A stretch of 64,000 nucleotides of DNA. Origin: Plantibacter sp. ME-Dv--P-122b. GTDB taxonomy: Bacteria > Actinomycetota > Actinomycetes > Actinomycetales > Microbacteriaceae. Under the pieces are notes generated by a model. It was not told where the DNA came from, made no database searches, and saw only the letters and a list, made by a program, of their open reading frames with translations. Every line of letters begins with the position of its first letter. Position 1 is the stretch's first letter. The translations under genes were made by a program, and so were the position numbers. The stretch covers positions 868,001-932,000 of the forward strand of contig NZ_JARVSC010000003.1 in assembly GCF_030209375.1 (NCBI RefSeq), read 5' to 3'. Shown piece after piece: positions 33,230-41,897 of this stretch.

Positions 33230-34237
33230 TCAGATGACGCGGGGCTTCTTCGGCTGCTCGCCCGGAGCCGGGACCGGTCGCATCGCGAGCTTCCAGACGC
33301 CGAACACGGCCACCGCTCCGGCCACCACGAACAGCACCAGGGCGTACCAGGGGGCGTTCGACGCCTCGCCCAGCACCACGATGCCGATGCCGACCGCGAC
33401 GAGCGGGTCGACGACGGTGAGGCCGGCGACCACGAGGTCGGGCTGCCCACTCTGGTGCGCCTTCTGCACGAAGAAGCCACCGAGACCCGCTGCGACGAGG
33501 AGCGCGATGATGCCGACGACGGTGAGGCCCTCGAAGTTCTGCGTGATCACCCGGTTGATGACGACCTTCGCGAGCGTGACGACGAAGCCGTACAGCACGC
33601 CGGCCGCGACGACGTAGAACACGGTGTGCAGCTTTCGGCGCCAGAGCGCGTACGCGGCTGCGAGTGCTGCGGTCACGACCGCGAGCATGATGAGGATGAT
33701 GATGAGCTGCGGCTGACGGATCGGCTCCTCGACCGCGTACAGGGCCGCCACGATGACGAAGAGGCCGATACCGGCGACGCAGAGCACCATCGCGCGGGTC
33801 TGTTCCTTGGTGATCTTGACCCTCGTGACCCTGGCGTTCAGCAGCGCCGTGATGACGAGGGCGATCGCGCCGAGCGGCTGCACGACGATGAGCGGAGCGA
33901 AGCCGAGTGCGACGAGCTGGAACACGATCGCCAGGCCGAGGAGCAGCGTGCCGATGAGCCAGGACGGGCGTCCGAGCAGCTGCGGCAGCTGCTTCAGGCC
34001 GAACGCCGAGGACGCCGCCTCGACCTTGCCCACGCCGCGGGACTGCAGCTGGGTCCCGACCGCGAGGAAGAAGGCGCCGACGAGCGCGATGGGGATGCCG
34101 ATCGCCTGGTACGGCGTGACGCTGATCGTGGGGATGTCCAGGTCGACGGCCGTCCGAGCCGACTGCGCGACCACGCCGGCGGTACCCGACAGCAACAGGG
34201 CACCGGCCGCGAGGACCGGGAAGGACGTGGTCGCCAT
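33230..34237 (-). CDS. DMT-superfamily membrane transporter
   Basis: A 335-residue membrane protein with about ten helices in two halves; ESP-like features include GTQLQSRGVGKVEAASSAFG and VVQPLGAIALVITALLNARV. It resembles actinobacterial DMT transporters related to NIPA/EamA proteins. Substrate unknown. ATG at 34237 overlaps the AI-2E stop by one base as TGATG; a GTG one codon earlier is also possible. Second gene of a two-gene operon. Confidence 0.85.
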   Translation of the reverse strand: MATTSFPVLAAGALLLSGTAGVVAQSARTAVDLDIPTISVTPYQAIGIPIALVGAFFLAVGTQLQSRGVGKVEAASSAFGLKQLPQLLGRPSWLIGTLLLGLAIVFQLVALGFAPLIVVQPLGAIALVITALLNARVTRVKITKEQTRAMVLCVAGIGLFVIVAALYAVEEPIRQPQLIIILIMLAVVTAALAAAYALWRRKLHTVFYVVAAGVLYGFVVTLAKVVINRVITQNFEGLTVVGIIALLVAAGLGGFFVQKAHQSGQPDLVVAGLTVVDPLVAVGIGIVVLGEASNAPWYALVLFVVAGAVAVFGVWKLAMRPVPAPGEQPKKPRVI

Positions 34238-35511
34238 CACTTCGCCGCCGCGCTCGTGCCGACGGCAGCCGTCTCGGCGTCACCGAGTTTGTTCTCCGGT
34301 ACCACCTTGGCGTCCTGGCTCGGGAAGACGACCTTCTGCACGATGATGATGATCGACGCGGCGACCGGGATCGCCACGAGGGCGCCGAGGATGCCACCGA
34401 GGGCGCCGCCGCCGAAGGCCGCGATGACGACGAGCGCACCGGGGACCGCGACCGCCTTGTTCATGATGCGCGGGCTCAGGAAGTAGGCCTCGATCTGCAT
34501 GTAGATGAGGTAGTAGATGATCGCGATGAGCGCGGTGACCGGCGATACGAAGAGGCAGAGCGCGCTGTTCACGATCGAGGCGCTCAGCGTGCCGACGAGC
34601 GGGATCATCGAACCGATGAACGCCAGGAGGGCGAGCAGCGGCGGGAAGGGCGCTCCGATGATGCTGAGGAAGATGAAGCTCAGCACACCGTTGACGAGCG
34701 CGAGCCCGACCTGTCCGACGACGTAGCGTCCGACGGCCTGCGTGATCTCCTCGAGCACCTGCGCGAAGCCCTCGCGGCGGTAGGCGGGGAGGAAGCGGTA
34801 CGTGACCGCCTTCATCGAGCGCAGCGACGCGAGGAAGTACAGGGTCAGGATGAGGACGATGATCGCGCCCGTGATGCCGGACGCGACGCCCGCACCGACT
34901 GCGACGATGCCGCCACCGATGTTCAGCAGATTGTTGGGGTCCTTGAGGAAGGAGAACGCGTCGTTGAGCGCCGAGTCGATGTCGAAGGCGTTGCCGATCG
35001 TGGTCTGCACCCAGGCGACGAAGTCGCTGTTCAGGAACTGCTGGGAGATCTTGGGGTAGTCGTTCACGAGATTGGTGATCTGCGTCACGAGCAGGGGCAC
35101 GATCGCGAAGATGATCCCGACGAACGCGCCGATCACGGCGAGGAAGACGACGGCGATGGCGAGGCCGCGCGGCAGCTTCTGTTCGAGCCAGGACACGAGC
35201 GGGTCCAGGCCGAGCGCGATGAACAGTGCGACGCCGACGTAGATCAGCGTGGTGCTGAGCTGGGTGACGATACTGCCGATGACGAGCGCGACGAGCACGC
35301 CGATACCGCCGACGAGGCCGATGCGGAACGCGTTGATGCGCACGCTCGGTGCCGAAGGCTGGAGGGCCGCGACCACGGCGGCCGACGGCGGCGAGGATGC
35401 CGCGGCCTTCGCCGCGCGCTCCTGCTTGGCCTCCTGGTGCTTGGCGCGCCTGGCTTCGCGCTCCTCCGGGGTGGAGGAGAACCCCGGCAACCGGAGCTTG
35501 GGTGTCTTCAT
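34237..35511 (-). CDS. AI-2E family transporter
   Basis: Membrane protein of 424 residues in the AI-2E/PerM family, with about eight helices. The first 60 residues are charged and cytosolic. GPASIGSMIPLVGTL-like sequence is seen as AFIGSMIPLVGTLSASIVNS, the conserved segment of the family. Despite the family name, many members export other small molecules or act as Na+/H+ antiporters, so the substrate is open. ATG at 35511 follows AGGAG. Promoter shared in a divergent region with the sigma gene. Confidence 0.9.
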   Translation of the reverse strand: MKTPKLRLPGFSSTPEEREARRAKHQEAKQERAAKAAASSPPSAAVVAALQPSAPSVRINAFRIGLVGGIGVLVALVIGSIVTQLSTTLIYVGVALFIALGLDPLVSWLEQKLPRGLAIAVVFLAVIGAFVGIIFAIVPLLVTQITNLVNDYPKISQQFLNSDFVAWVQTTIGNAFDIDSALNDAFSFLKDPNNLLNIGGGIVAVGAGVASGITGAIIVLILTLYFLASLRSMKAVTYRFLPAYRREGFAQVLEEITQAVGRYVVGQVGLALVNGVLSFIFLSIIGAPFPPLLALLAFIGSMIPLVGTLSASIVNSALCLFVSPVTALIAIIYYLIYMQIEAYFLSPRIMNKAVAVPGALVVIAAFGGGALGGILGALVAIPVAASIIIIVQKVVFPSQDAKVVPENKLGDAETAAVGTSAAAK

Positions 35512-35581
35512 CGTGCGGTCTCCTCGGTGGTGGTGCGATCGGGGTGCTGGAGGCAGTTCACATGGATCTCCGCTCTGTGCC

Positions 35582-35588
35582 TACAGTA
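35582..35588. promoter_or_regulatory. Face-to-face -10 hexamers of the sigma and AI-2E operons
   Basis: CTACAGTAG reads TACAGT on the plus strand (35582-35587) and TACTGT on the minus strand (35583-35588). The two -10 elements occupy the same bases, so only one polymerase can open this site at a time. Confidence 0.55.
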
Positions 35589-35677
35589 GTGAGACGGAGC
35601 CCGACTCGCAGATGTCACGGTCGGGTGTGACGAAACCGCCGGGAGATGTCCAGGCCGGCACAGAGAGGTGGCAGGCG

Positions 35678-36253
35678 GTGGGTGTCGATCCAGAGCGCAC
35701 ATCGAGTGGCCTCCTCGAGCAGGCCACCGACCGGACCCTCGTGGAGCGGTGCGTCGACGGCGACACCCGCGCATTCCAGGTGCTGATCACGCGCTACGGC
35801 CGGATGATGAAGGCGTACGCCGTGCGACTCACGCGCTCCTCGGCGGACGGAGACGACGTCGTCCAGGAGGCGCTCATCTCGGCCTGGAAGCGGATCGACA
35901 CGCTCGAGGACGGCGCGATGGTGAAGAGCTGGCTGATGCGCATCGTGAGCCGCCGGGCGATCGACCTCATGCGTCAGCGCAAAGACACCGAATCGACCGA
36001 CGACGCCGTCATCGAGGCACCGGAGCGCGACGGACCCGAGCGGAGGGCCGAGGCGTCGTCGCAGCTGGGAGCACTGTCAGCAGCACTCGACAGACTGCCG
36101 CACGGACAGCACCAGGCTTGGGTGCTCCGCGAGATCGGCGGATACTCGTACGAGGAGATCGCCGAACAGCTGGGGCAGAGCGTCGCCAGCGTCCGAGGGA
36201 GTCTCGCACGAGCTCGGGCGACACTGGTCAAGGACATGGAGGGGTGGCGATGA
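35678..36253 (+). CDS. ECF-type RNA polymerase sigma factor
   Basis: A 191-residue sigma-70 family factor. Region 2 has LVERCVDGDTRAFQVLITRY, DGDDVVQEALISAWKR and SWLMRIVSRRAIDLMRQRK; region 4 has ALDRLPHGQHQAWVLREIGG, YSYEEIAEQLGQSVASVRGS and LARAR. The GTG at 35678 is chosen; an ATG at 35612 is in frame and could be used. It overlaps the next gene by ATGA. The next gene product is a candidate regulator of it. Confidence 0.92.
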   Translation: MGVDPERTSSGLLEQATDRTLVERCVDGDTRAFQVLITRYGRMMKAYAVRLTRSSADGDDVVQEALISAWKRIDTLEDGAMVKSWLMRIVSRRAIDLMRQRKDTESTDDAVIEAPERDGPERRAEASSQLGALSAALDRLPHGQHQAWVLREIGGYSYEEIAEQLGQSVASVRGSLARARATLVKDMEGWR

Positions 36254-36867
36254 ACACCGATATTCCGGGCTCCGGACCGGGCGAACCGGGCGGTTGCGCG
36301 CACGGCATCGACGCCCTCACGGACTACCTCGAACGGGACATGACGCCCGCCGACCCGACGATCGACGAGTCACCCGAATGCCAGCGGGTCCTGCGCTCCC
36401 TGCGCCGCGTCCGCTCGCTCGCCACGCCCCTGATGGAGGCTGACGAGGCCGCGATCACCGCCCTGGACCAGGACTGGATCCGCGGGATCATGGAGAACAT
36501 CGGCCGTGAGGCGAAGGCCGGACGCGACATCCCGTTCGCCGCATCCGACGACGACGCCGCGCTCGTCATCACGGAGGGGACGGTCCGCGGGCTGGTCCGC
36601 GGTGCCGGCGACCGCACCCCCGGCGTGCTCGTCGGTCGCTGCGTGCTCGAGGGCGACGTCACCGTGGCCGGCGAACCGATCATGCTCCACGTCACGGTGA
36701 GCATCGGCTGGGGCAAATCGGTCGCCGACACGGTTGCACGGTTCCGCGAGGAGGTCGCCGCCAGCCTCCGGCAGCACACGGACCTCGTCGTGGCGGGACT
36801 CGACATCGTCGTCGACGATCTGCACTTCGAGGCCGACGAGATCGGAGAGGTGGGGGACGATGCGTGA
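36250..36867 (+). CDS. Asp23/Gls24-family protein with an anti-sigma-like N-terminus
   Basis: A 205-residue protein. The C-terminal half (about 95-200) fits the Asp23/Gls24 envelope-stress fold: LVRGAGDRTPGVLVGRCVLE, MLHVTVSIGWGKSVADTVARF and VAGLDIVVDDLHF. The N-terminal 60 residues read CAHGIDALTDYLERD and PECQRVLRSLRRVRSLATPL, which resembles the helical start of anti-sigma proteins, though the usual HxxxCxxC zinc motif is not complete. No membrane helix. Coupled to the sigma gene by ATGA and to the next gene by an 8-nt overlap. An anti-sigma role is inference from position. Confidence 0.8.
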   Translation: MNTDIPGSGPGEPGGCAHGIDALTDYLERDMTPADPTIDESPECQRVLRSLRRVRSLATPLMEADEAAITALDQDWIRGIMENIGREAKAGRDIPFAASDDDAALVITEGTVRGLVRGAGDRTPGVLVGRCVLEGDVTVAGEPIMLHVTVSIGWGKSVADTVARFREEVAASLRQHTDLVVAGLDIVVDDLHFEADEIGEVGDDA

Positions 36868-37228
36868 CCTGACGGAGATGGACGACGACCTCGGTGCGCT
36901 CGCGAGCTCACTCGACGACGTGGTGCAGGCGGTGCCCGGCGTGGTCGGGTTGACCGCCGTCGAGCCGACGCTGCTCCGGGCTGCGAGGGAGGGTGTCGGC
37001 GCGCTGCTCGGCTCGCCCGACCAGCAGGCACGGGTGAGCGTCAAGCGCGTCCACGGCGTCCTGACCGTCCACACCAACATCTCCGTGGCCGCGGAAGCGG
37101 CCTCCCCTGCCGTCGCGCAGGCCGTGCACCGAGCCATCGCGGAGCGACTCTCCTCGTCCACCGGTGAGAGCGTTCCGTCCATCACGGTCCGCGTGATCGA
37201 CGTCGTCCCGAGCGGTTCCCAGGACTGA
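36860..37228 (+). CDS. Second Asp23/Gls24-like small protein
   Basis: A 122-residue protein. VSVKRVHGVLTVHTNISVAA, then VAQAVHRAIAERLSS and ITVRVIDVVP, follow the strand-helix-strand plan of Asp23-like domains, weaker than in the gene before it. Amino-terminal part acidic. No membrane helix. It overlaps the previous gene by 8 nt and ends the three-gene sigma operon. It may form a complex with the larger Asp23-like protein; function otherwise unknown. Confidence 0.7.
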   Translation: MRDLTEMDDDLGALASSLDDVVQAVPGVVGLTAVEPTLLRAAREGVGALLGSPDQQARVSVKRVHGVLTVHTNISVAAEAASPAVAQAVHRAIAERLSSSTGESVPSITVRVIDVVPSGSQD

Positions 37229-37285
37229 CACGGCAGCAGGAGTCGTCGCGCTCCGTCCGGGTAGCGTCACTCGGGCAACTCCCAG

Positions 37286-37440
37286 CAAAAATAACAGTTC
37301 GATAACTACCGCTCGTTACCGATCCGTTATATGGTTTTGGAACGTTAGTTGTTTTGCTGTGGCAGCTGACGGAATGTGATTGCAGGACACTCTTGGTGCA
37401 AGGGAAAGAGACCCGGTCGTAGCCTCTGCGACCGGGTCTC
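37286..37440 (+). other. AT-rich island with terminator; possible small RNA locus in the 37229-37550 gap
   Basis: In this 322-base gap, 37286-37359 is about 60% A+T (45 of 74 bases by hand count) inside DNA near 30%. TTATAT (37327-37332) can act as -10. The hairpin at 37408-37440 lies before the MarR start, so a transcript of about 100 nt between them is possible. No frame of note and no tRNA fold was seen. Confidence 0.4.
37408..37440. terminator. Perfect 12-bp terminator hairpin
   Basis: GAGACCCGGTCG and CGACCGGGTCTC with a 9-nt loop, 180 bases beyond the sigma operon and 110 before the MarR gene. Confidence 0.75.
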
Positions 37441-37550
37441 GTCATGTCCGGAGACGATACGGAGCGCAACCACCTCATCCCGACGCACCGCTCGACGGCC
37501 GTCCAGGATAGATTCAGGTGGTGGATCGTCGGACGGCAGCGGGAGCAGGT

Positions 37551-37982
37551 ATGGACGAGAGGCGACTCGCGATCGCCGCGTGGGAGTCACTCTTCCGCGC
37601 GCAGGTCGACGTGATGCGCCACATCTCGCACGACTTCCCGAGCCACGGCATCTCGCTCAACGAGTACGACGTCCTGCACACGATGTCGCGCGAGCCCGAT
37701 CGTCGCATCCGCCTGCGCGACCTCAACTCGAGCGTGCTGCTCTCGCAGCCGAGCATCAGTCGCCTGGTCGATCGGCTCGTCGCGCGCGGGCTGGTCGGCA
37801 AATGCCCCGACCCGGACGACGGCCGCGGCACCCTCGTCCGCATGACCGACGCGGGCTATGACGTCTACCGCGCCGTCGCCATCGCCCACGGTACGACGAT
37901 CGCGGAACGCGTGACCACCTCGCTCAGCCCGCAGGAGATGGCGACCCTCGCGGCGCTCAGCGACAAGCTCCGCGGCGCCTGA
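37551..37982 (+). CDS. MarR-family regulator
   Basis: A 143-residue winged-helix dimer. The core is SLNEYDVLHTMSREPDRRIR, LRDLNSSVLLSQPSISRLVD and the wing DPDDGRGTLVRMTDAGYD. ATG at 37551 has GGGAG upstream and the codons before it are poor in G/C at third positions. A TAGATT at 37509 lies exactly 6 nt before a GTG at 37521, so a 10-residue longer leaderless form is possible. It may govern the repair genes that follow, but no operator is obvious. Confidence 0.9.
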   Translation: MDERRLAIAAWESLFRAQVDVMRHISHDFPSHGISLNEYDVLHTMSREPDRRIRLRDLNSSVLLSQPSISRLVDRLVARGLVGKCPDPDDGRGTLVRMTDAGYDVYRAVAIAHGTTIAERVTTSLSPQEMATLAALSDKLRGA

Positions 37983-37985
37983 ACC

Positions 37986-38004
37986 GCGCCGACTGATCCG
38001 GCGC
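37986..38004. terminator. Hairpin after the MarR gene
   Basis: GCGCCG and CGGCGC arms with a 7-nt loop, 4 bases past the stop. Confidence 0.55.
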
Positions 38005-38059
38005 GCACGGCCCCCACTGCCGTGTCCGATTTCCGCTCGTCCGAGCCGGTCGCGCATGT

Positions 38060-38065
38060 CAGACT
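38060..38065 (+). promoter_or_regulatory. -10 like hexamer CAGACT for the Ada-AlkA gene
   Basis: CAGACT, CGGACC, ATG. Confidence 0.4.
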
Positions 38066-38071
38066 CGGACC

Positions 38072-39574
38072 ATGGACGACACCCGGAGCATGGACTTCGC
38101 CGAACGCTACCGCGCGATCCAAGCCCGCGACCAGCGCTTCGACGGGCAGTTCTTCACGGCCGTGAGCTCCACCGGGATCTACTGCCGGCCGTCCTGCCCG
38201 GCTCGCACCCCGAAGCCGGAGAACGTCACCTTCTACGCGACGAGTGCTGCAGCGCACGAGGCAGGCTTCCGCGCGTGCAAACGGTGCCTGCCTGAGGCGG
38301 TCCCGGGCACGCCCGCCTGGAACCTCGGCAACGACGTCGCCGCGCGCAGCATGCGCCTCATCGCCGACGGCGTCGTCGAACGCGAGGGCGTCCCTGGACT
38401 CGCCTCGCGCCTCGGGTATTCGAGCCGGCATCTGACGCGGATCCTCAGCGCCGAGCTGGGCGCGGGTCCACTCGCGCTGGCGCGGGCGCATCGGGCGCAG
38501 GGCGCACGACAGCTGCTGACCGGCACCGATCTCCCCTTCGGTGACATCGCCTTCGCCGCCGGGTTCTCGAGCATCCGGCAGTTCAACGACACGATGCGGG
38601 AGGTGTTCGAGCTCACCCCCGGCGAGCTGCGCGCGAAACACCGGACGGTCGGCGAGCACGCGCCCGGCTCGATCACCCTGTCCCTGCCGTTCCGCCGCCC
38701 GTTCGATGCAGCGGGCGTCTTCGCCTGGCTCGCGCCACGGGCGGTGGACGGCGTCGAGCTCGCGGGTCCCGACCACTACGCCCGGCTCCTCGCCCTCCCC
38801 GGTGGCACGGCGTGGTTCGAGGTCCGGCAGGTCGGCGACGACCTCCGACTCACCGCCGAGGTGACGGACCTCGCCGACCTGCCGGTGCTCGTCTCGCGGG
38901 TCCGTCGGCTCTTCGACCTCGACGCCGACCCCACGTCCGCCGACGCCGTGCTCGCGACGGACCCGCGTCTCGCCGCCTCGGTCGCGGCCACACCGGGCAT
39001 CCGACTCCCCGGGGCGGTCGACCCGGAGGAGATGCTGGTCCGGGCGATGGTCGGCCAGCAGATCACCGTGGCCGCAGCGCGCACCCAGCTCCGCCGTCTC
39101 GCGGACGAGGTGAGCACGACGGTCCCTGAACGACACGGGCTGCACCGGCTCTTCCCGACGGCGACGCAGATCGCGGACGGCGGGGAGTCCGCACTCGTCG
39201 GGCCCCGAGCGCGGATCGACAGCCTGCTCGGCGTCGCGCGGGCACTCGTGTCCGGTGAACTCACGATCGGGTTCGGCGACGACCGCGACGAGCTCCGGAC
39301 CCGCTTGCTCGCCAGGAAGGGTATCGGCCCCTGGACGGCCGACTACGTCAGCATGCGGGTGCTCGGCAACCCCGACGCCTTCCTGCCCGGCGACGTCGCC
39401 GTCCGCACCGGTGCCGGCCGACTCGGCCTGCCTTCCGACGCCCGCACCCTCACCGCGGAGGCGGAGGCCTTCGCCCCGTGGCGCTCCTACCTCTGCCTCC
39501 ACCTGTGGAAGGCGGCCTCCACACCGGCACCGACCGCCGCGCCCTCAGCCCTCGAGAAAGGTCCAGCAGTATGA
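38072..39574 (+). CDS. Ada-AlkA fusion: Zn-Cys4 methyl sensor, AraC HTH and 3-methyladenine glycosylase
   Basis: A 500-residue three-part protein. The Ada N-terminal domain has four zinc cysteines at 38, 42, 69 and 72 (YCRPSCPAR and CKRC); Cys38 is the expected methylphosphotriester acceptor. An AraC-type HTH spans about 85-190, with [16 protein letters not shown]. The AlkA glycosylase covers about 195-490; its helix-hairpin-helix reads [20 protein letters not shown], followed by the catalytic aspartate in LPGDVAV. It should sense alkylation, switch on transcription and excise damaged bases. Coupled to ogt by ATGA. Confidence 0.94.
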   Translation: MDDTRSMDFAERYRAIQARDQRFDGQFFTAVSSTGIYCRPSCPARTPKPENVTFYATSAAAHEAGFRACKRCLPEAVPGTPAWNLGNDVAARSMRLIADGVVEREGVPGLASRLGYSSRHLTRILSAELGAGPLALARAHRAQGARQLLTGTDLPFGDIAFAAGFSSIRQFNDTMREVFELTPGELRAKHRTVGEHAPGSITLSLPFRRPFDAAGVFAWLAPRAVDGVELAGPDHYARLLALPGGTAWFEVRQVGDDLRLTAEVTDLADLPVLVSRVRRLFDLDADPTSADAVLATDPRLAASVAATPGIRLPGAVDPEEMLVRAMVGQQITVAAARTQLRRLADEVSTTVPERHGLHRLFPTATQIADGGESALVGPRARIDSLLGVARALVSGELTIGFGDDRDELRTRLLARKGIGPWTADYVSMRVLGNPDAFLPGDVAVRTGAGRLGLPSDARTLTAEAEAFAPWRSYLCLHLWKAASTPAPTAAPSALEKGPAV

Positions 39575-40131
39575 CCACCATCATCTCCAGCACGAGCGTC
39601 CGCCGCGGCGACGACCGGGCGCCCGGCGCGCAGCTCACCGCGACCAGCCAGACCGTCGACACTCCGGACGGCCCCTTCACGATCCTCGCGCGCGAGGACG
39701 GGGCGGTGCTCTCCTCAGGGTGGTCCGACGACATCGGCGTCATGCTCGAACGGATCCGGCCGGCCGACCGCCCCGGCGAGACGGTGGCGGGGACGATCGC
39801 GGCGATGGACGCCGTCCGCGCATACTACGACGGCGACCTGACGGCGATCGACGTGGTGCCGGTCGCCCAGTTCGGCGGCCCGTTCCGCACGCACGCCTGG
39901 ACAGTGCTGCGGACGATCGCCGCAGGGCACCCGGTGACCTACACGGAGTTCGCCGCGGCGAGCGGTCGACCGTCGGCGGTCCGTGCTGCGGCGAGCGCCT
40001 GCGCGACGAACGCCCCCGCCCTCTTCGTCCCGTGCCATCGCGTCCTCCGGACCGACGGGACACTCGGCGGGTTCGCCTGGGGACTCGACGTGAAACAGTC
40101 GTTGCTCGCCCGCGAGGCCGCGCTGAGCTGA
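39571..40131 (+). CDS. ogt: Methylated-DNA--protein-cysteine methyltransferase
   Basis: Suicide repair protein for O6-methylguanine, 186 residues. The active-site motif VPCHRV has Cys155, and [17 protein letters not shown] is the usual C-terminal end. The helix-turn-helix is in [20 protein letters not shown]. An N-terminal part of about 95 residues is typical. It is translated with the Ada-AlkA fusion by ATGA overlap, so the two alkylation-repair activities are made in step. Confidence 0.95.
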   Translation: MTTIISSTSVRRGDDRAPGAQLTATSQTVDTPDGPFTILAREDGAVLSSGWSDDIGVMLERIRPADRPGETVAGTIAAMDAVRAYYDGDLTAIDVVPVAQFGGPFRTHAWTVLRTIAAGHPVTYTEFAAASGRPSAVRAAASACATNAPALFVPCHRVLRTDGTLGGFAWGLDVKQSLLAREAALS

Positions 40132-40153
40132 GTGATCAGGGAGAGCGGGAACA

Positions 40154-40347
40154 CCGGTCCCTGAGCACCCATCCACGGTCCCTGAGCGCCCATCCGCGGT
40201 CCCTGAAGCACCCATCCACGGTCCCTGAGCACCTATCCGCTGTCCCTGAAGCACCCATCCGCGGTCCCTGAAGCACCCATCCGCGGTCCCTGAGCCTGTC
40301 GAAGGGCGGCGCCAGCCCGTGGGCACTTCGACAAGCTCAGTGACCGG
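40154..40347. repeat. Tandem array of 21-22 bp units ending in an inverted pair of the 19-bp element
   Basis: About six units of the form CGGTCCCTGAGCACCCATCC run from 40154. They end in a full core on the minus sense (40288-40306), then an opposed core at 40324-40342 with TGACCGG. The two cores can form a hairpin. It fills the ogt-phr gap. Confidence 0.9.
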
Positions 40348-40393
40348 AAGGGGCGGGTCCGGTCAACCCCGAGGTTCCGCTGAACCGTCCGCG

Positions 40394-40399
40394 TAGGCT
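40394..40399 (+). promoter_or_regulatory. -10 hexamer TAGGCT for the photolyase gene
   Basis: TAGGCT, GACGGG, ATG; the promoter lies outside the repeat array. Confidence 0.6.
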
Positions 40400-40405
40400 G
40401 ACGGG

Positions 40406-41776
40406 ATGGCTGCTGCCCCGACGATCGTATGGTTCCGTGACGACCTCCGCCTGGCCGACAACCCCGCCCTGCATGCAGCGGTCGAGCTCGACGCCCCGAT
40501 TCTCTGCCTGTTCGTCCTCGACGACAGCGAGGAGCTGCGACCACTCGGTGGCGCGTCCCGCTGGTGGTTGCACCACAGTCTGCAAGCGCTCGGCGACGAC
40601 ATCCGCGGTCTCGGTGGCACGCTGCTCCTCCGATCCGGGAGCGCGGCGACGATCGTGCCCGAGCTCGCTCACGCGATCGGTGCCGGTGCCGTCGTGTGGA
40701 ACCGTCGCTACGGCGCGGCCGAGCGGGAGATCGACGCCGGGATCAAGTCGGGGCTGAAGGAGGCCGGGCTCGACGCCAGGAGCTTCGCCGCGAACCTCCT
40801 CGCCGAGCCGTGGGAGATCGTCACCGGGCAGGGCCAGCCGTACTCGGTGTTCACCCCGTTCTGGAAGGCGTCACTGCAGCGGCACACGGCGAACCCGCCG
40901 AGACACCCCCTCCCCGCGCCGACGACGCTGACCGCCATGGCCGAGCCGCCCTCCGGCGAAGAGCTCGACTCCTGGAACCTGCTCCCGACGAAGCCGGACT
41001 GGGCCGGTGGACTCCGGGAGCAGTGGACGCCCGGCGAGGCCGGGGCAGACGAACGGCTCGCCGAGTTCCTCGACGGCGGCGTCACGGGGTACGCGGAGGA
41101 CCGCGACTTCCCGGCCCAACCGTCGACCTCCGGACTCTCGCCGCACCTCCGGTTCGGCGAGATCAGCTCACCGCAGATCTGGCACGCCGCCCGCGACGGC
41201 CGGCGACACCTCGGCGACGACGGCGCCACCTTCCTCAAGGAGCTGGGCTGGCGCGACTTCGCCTACCACTGCTTGTTCGCCTTCCCCGACCTCGCGACGC
41301 GCAACTGGCGTCAGGCCTTCGACCGGTTCCCCTGGCCGGACGTCGACCAGGAGGCGTTCGACGCCTGGACCGCAGGGAAGACCGGGATCCCGCTCGTCGA
41401 CGCCGGCATGCGGGAGTTGTGGGCGACGGGCACCATGCACAACCGGATCCGGATGGTGACGGCGTCGTTCCTCACCAAGAACCTGCTCATCCACTGGAAG
41501 CTCGGCGAGGACTGGTTCTGGGACACGCTCGTCGACGCCGACCCGGCGTCCAACCCGTTCAACTGGCAGTGGGTCGCCGGCAGCGGCTTCGACGCCTCGC
41601 CGTACTTCCGCATCTTCAACCCGGAACGGCAGCGCGAACGCTTCGACGCCGATGACGCGTACATCAAGCGGTGGGTGCCCGAATTCGGGACGCCCGACTA
41701 CCCCGAGCCGATCGTCGACCTCGGCGAGACGAGACAGGCCGCGCTCGCGGCATACGAGCAGGTCAAGGGGGCGTAG
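40406..41776 (+). CDS. phr: Deoxyribodipyrimidine photolyase (cryptochrome/photolyase family)
   Basis: Light-driven repair of UV dimers using FAD and an antenna. It has 456 residues, normal for class I photolyase. The N-terminal antenna domain starts TIVWFRDDLRLADNPAL. The FAD domain has TSGLSPHLRFGEISSPQIW, ELGWRDFAYHCLF and GIPLVDAGMRELWATG, then LLIHWKLGEDWFWDTLVDAD and RIFNPERQ. It has the tryptophan-rich electron path region. Probably its own leaderless unit after the alkylation-repair operon. Confidence 0.95.
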   Translation: MAAAPTIVWFRDDLRLADNPALHAAVELDAPILCLFVLDDSEELRPLGGASRWWLHHSLQALGDDIRGLGGTLLLRSGSAATIVPELAHAIGAGAVVWNRRYGAAEREIDAGIKSGLKEAGLDARSFAANLLAEPWEIVTGQGQPYSVFTPFWKASLQRHTANPPRHPLPAPTTLTAMAEPPSGEELDSWNLLPTKPDWAGGLREQWTPGEAGADERLAEFLDGGVTGYAEDRDFPAQPSTSGLSPHLRFGEISSPQIWHAARDGRRHLGDDGATFLKELGWRDFAYHCLFAFPDLATRNWRQAFDRFPWPDVDQEAFDAWTAGKTGIPLVDAGMRELWATGTMHNRIRMVTASFLTKNLLIHWKLGEDWFWDTLVDADPASNPFNWQWVAGSGFDASPYFRIFNPERQRERFDADDAYIKRWVPEFGTPDYPEPIVDLGETRQAALAAYEQVKGA

Positions 41777-41797
41777 CTCCGGGGCGGCGTCCTTCGA

Positions 41798-41892
41798 CAC
41801 TTCGACAGGCTCAGTGACCGGGTGGGGCTCAGTGACCGGGATAGGGGTCAGGGATTGGGCTCAGGACCGGGATCGGGGTCAGGGGCCGGGTG
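41798..41892 (+). repeat. Dispersed 19-bp element with degenerate tandem units
   Basis: Core CACTTCGACAGGCTCAGTG at 41798-41816, then four or five decaying units of the CTCAGTGACCGGG type, ending at the stop of the response-regulator gene. Convergent position between phr and the two-component operon. Confidence 0.85.
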
Positions 41893-41897
41893 GGCGC

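Noticed and set aside
40154-40347. CRISPR array
   Set aside because: Units are only 21-22 bp with no unique spacers of 30 bp, and no cas genes are present. The units derive from the dispersed 19-bp element.
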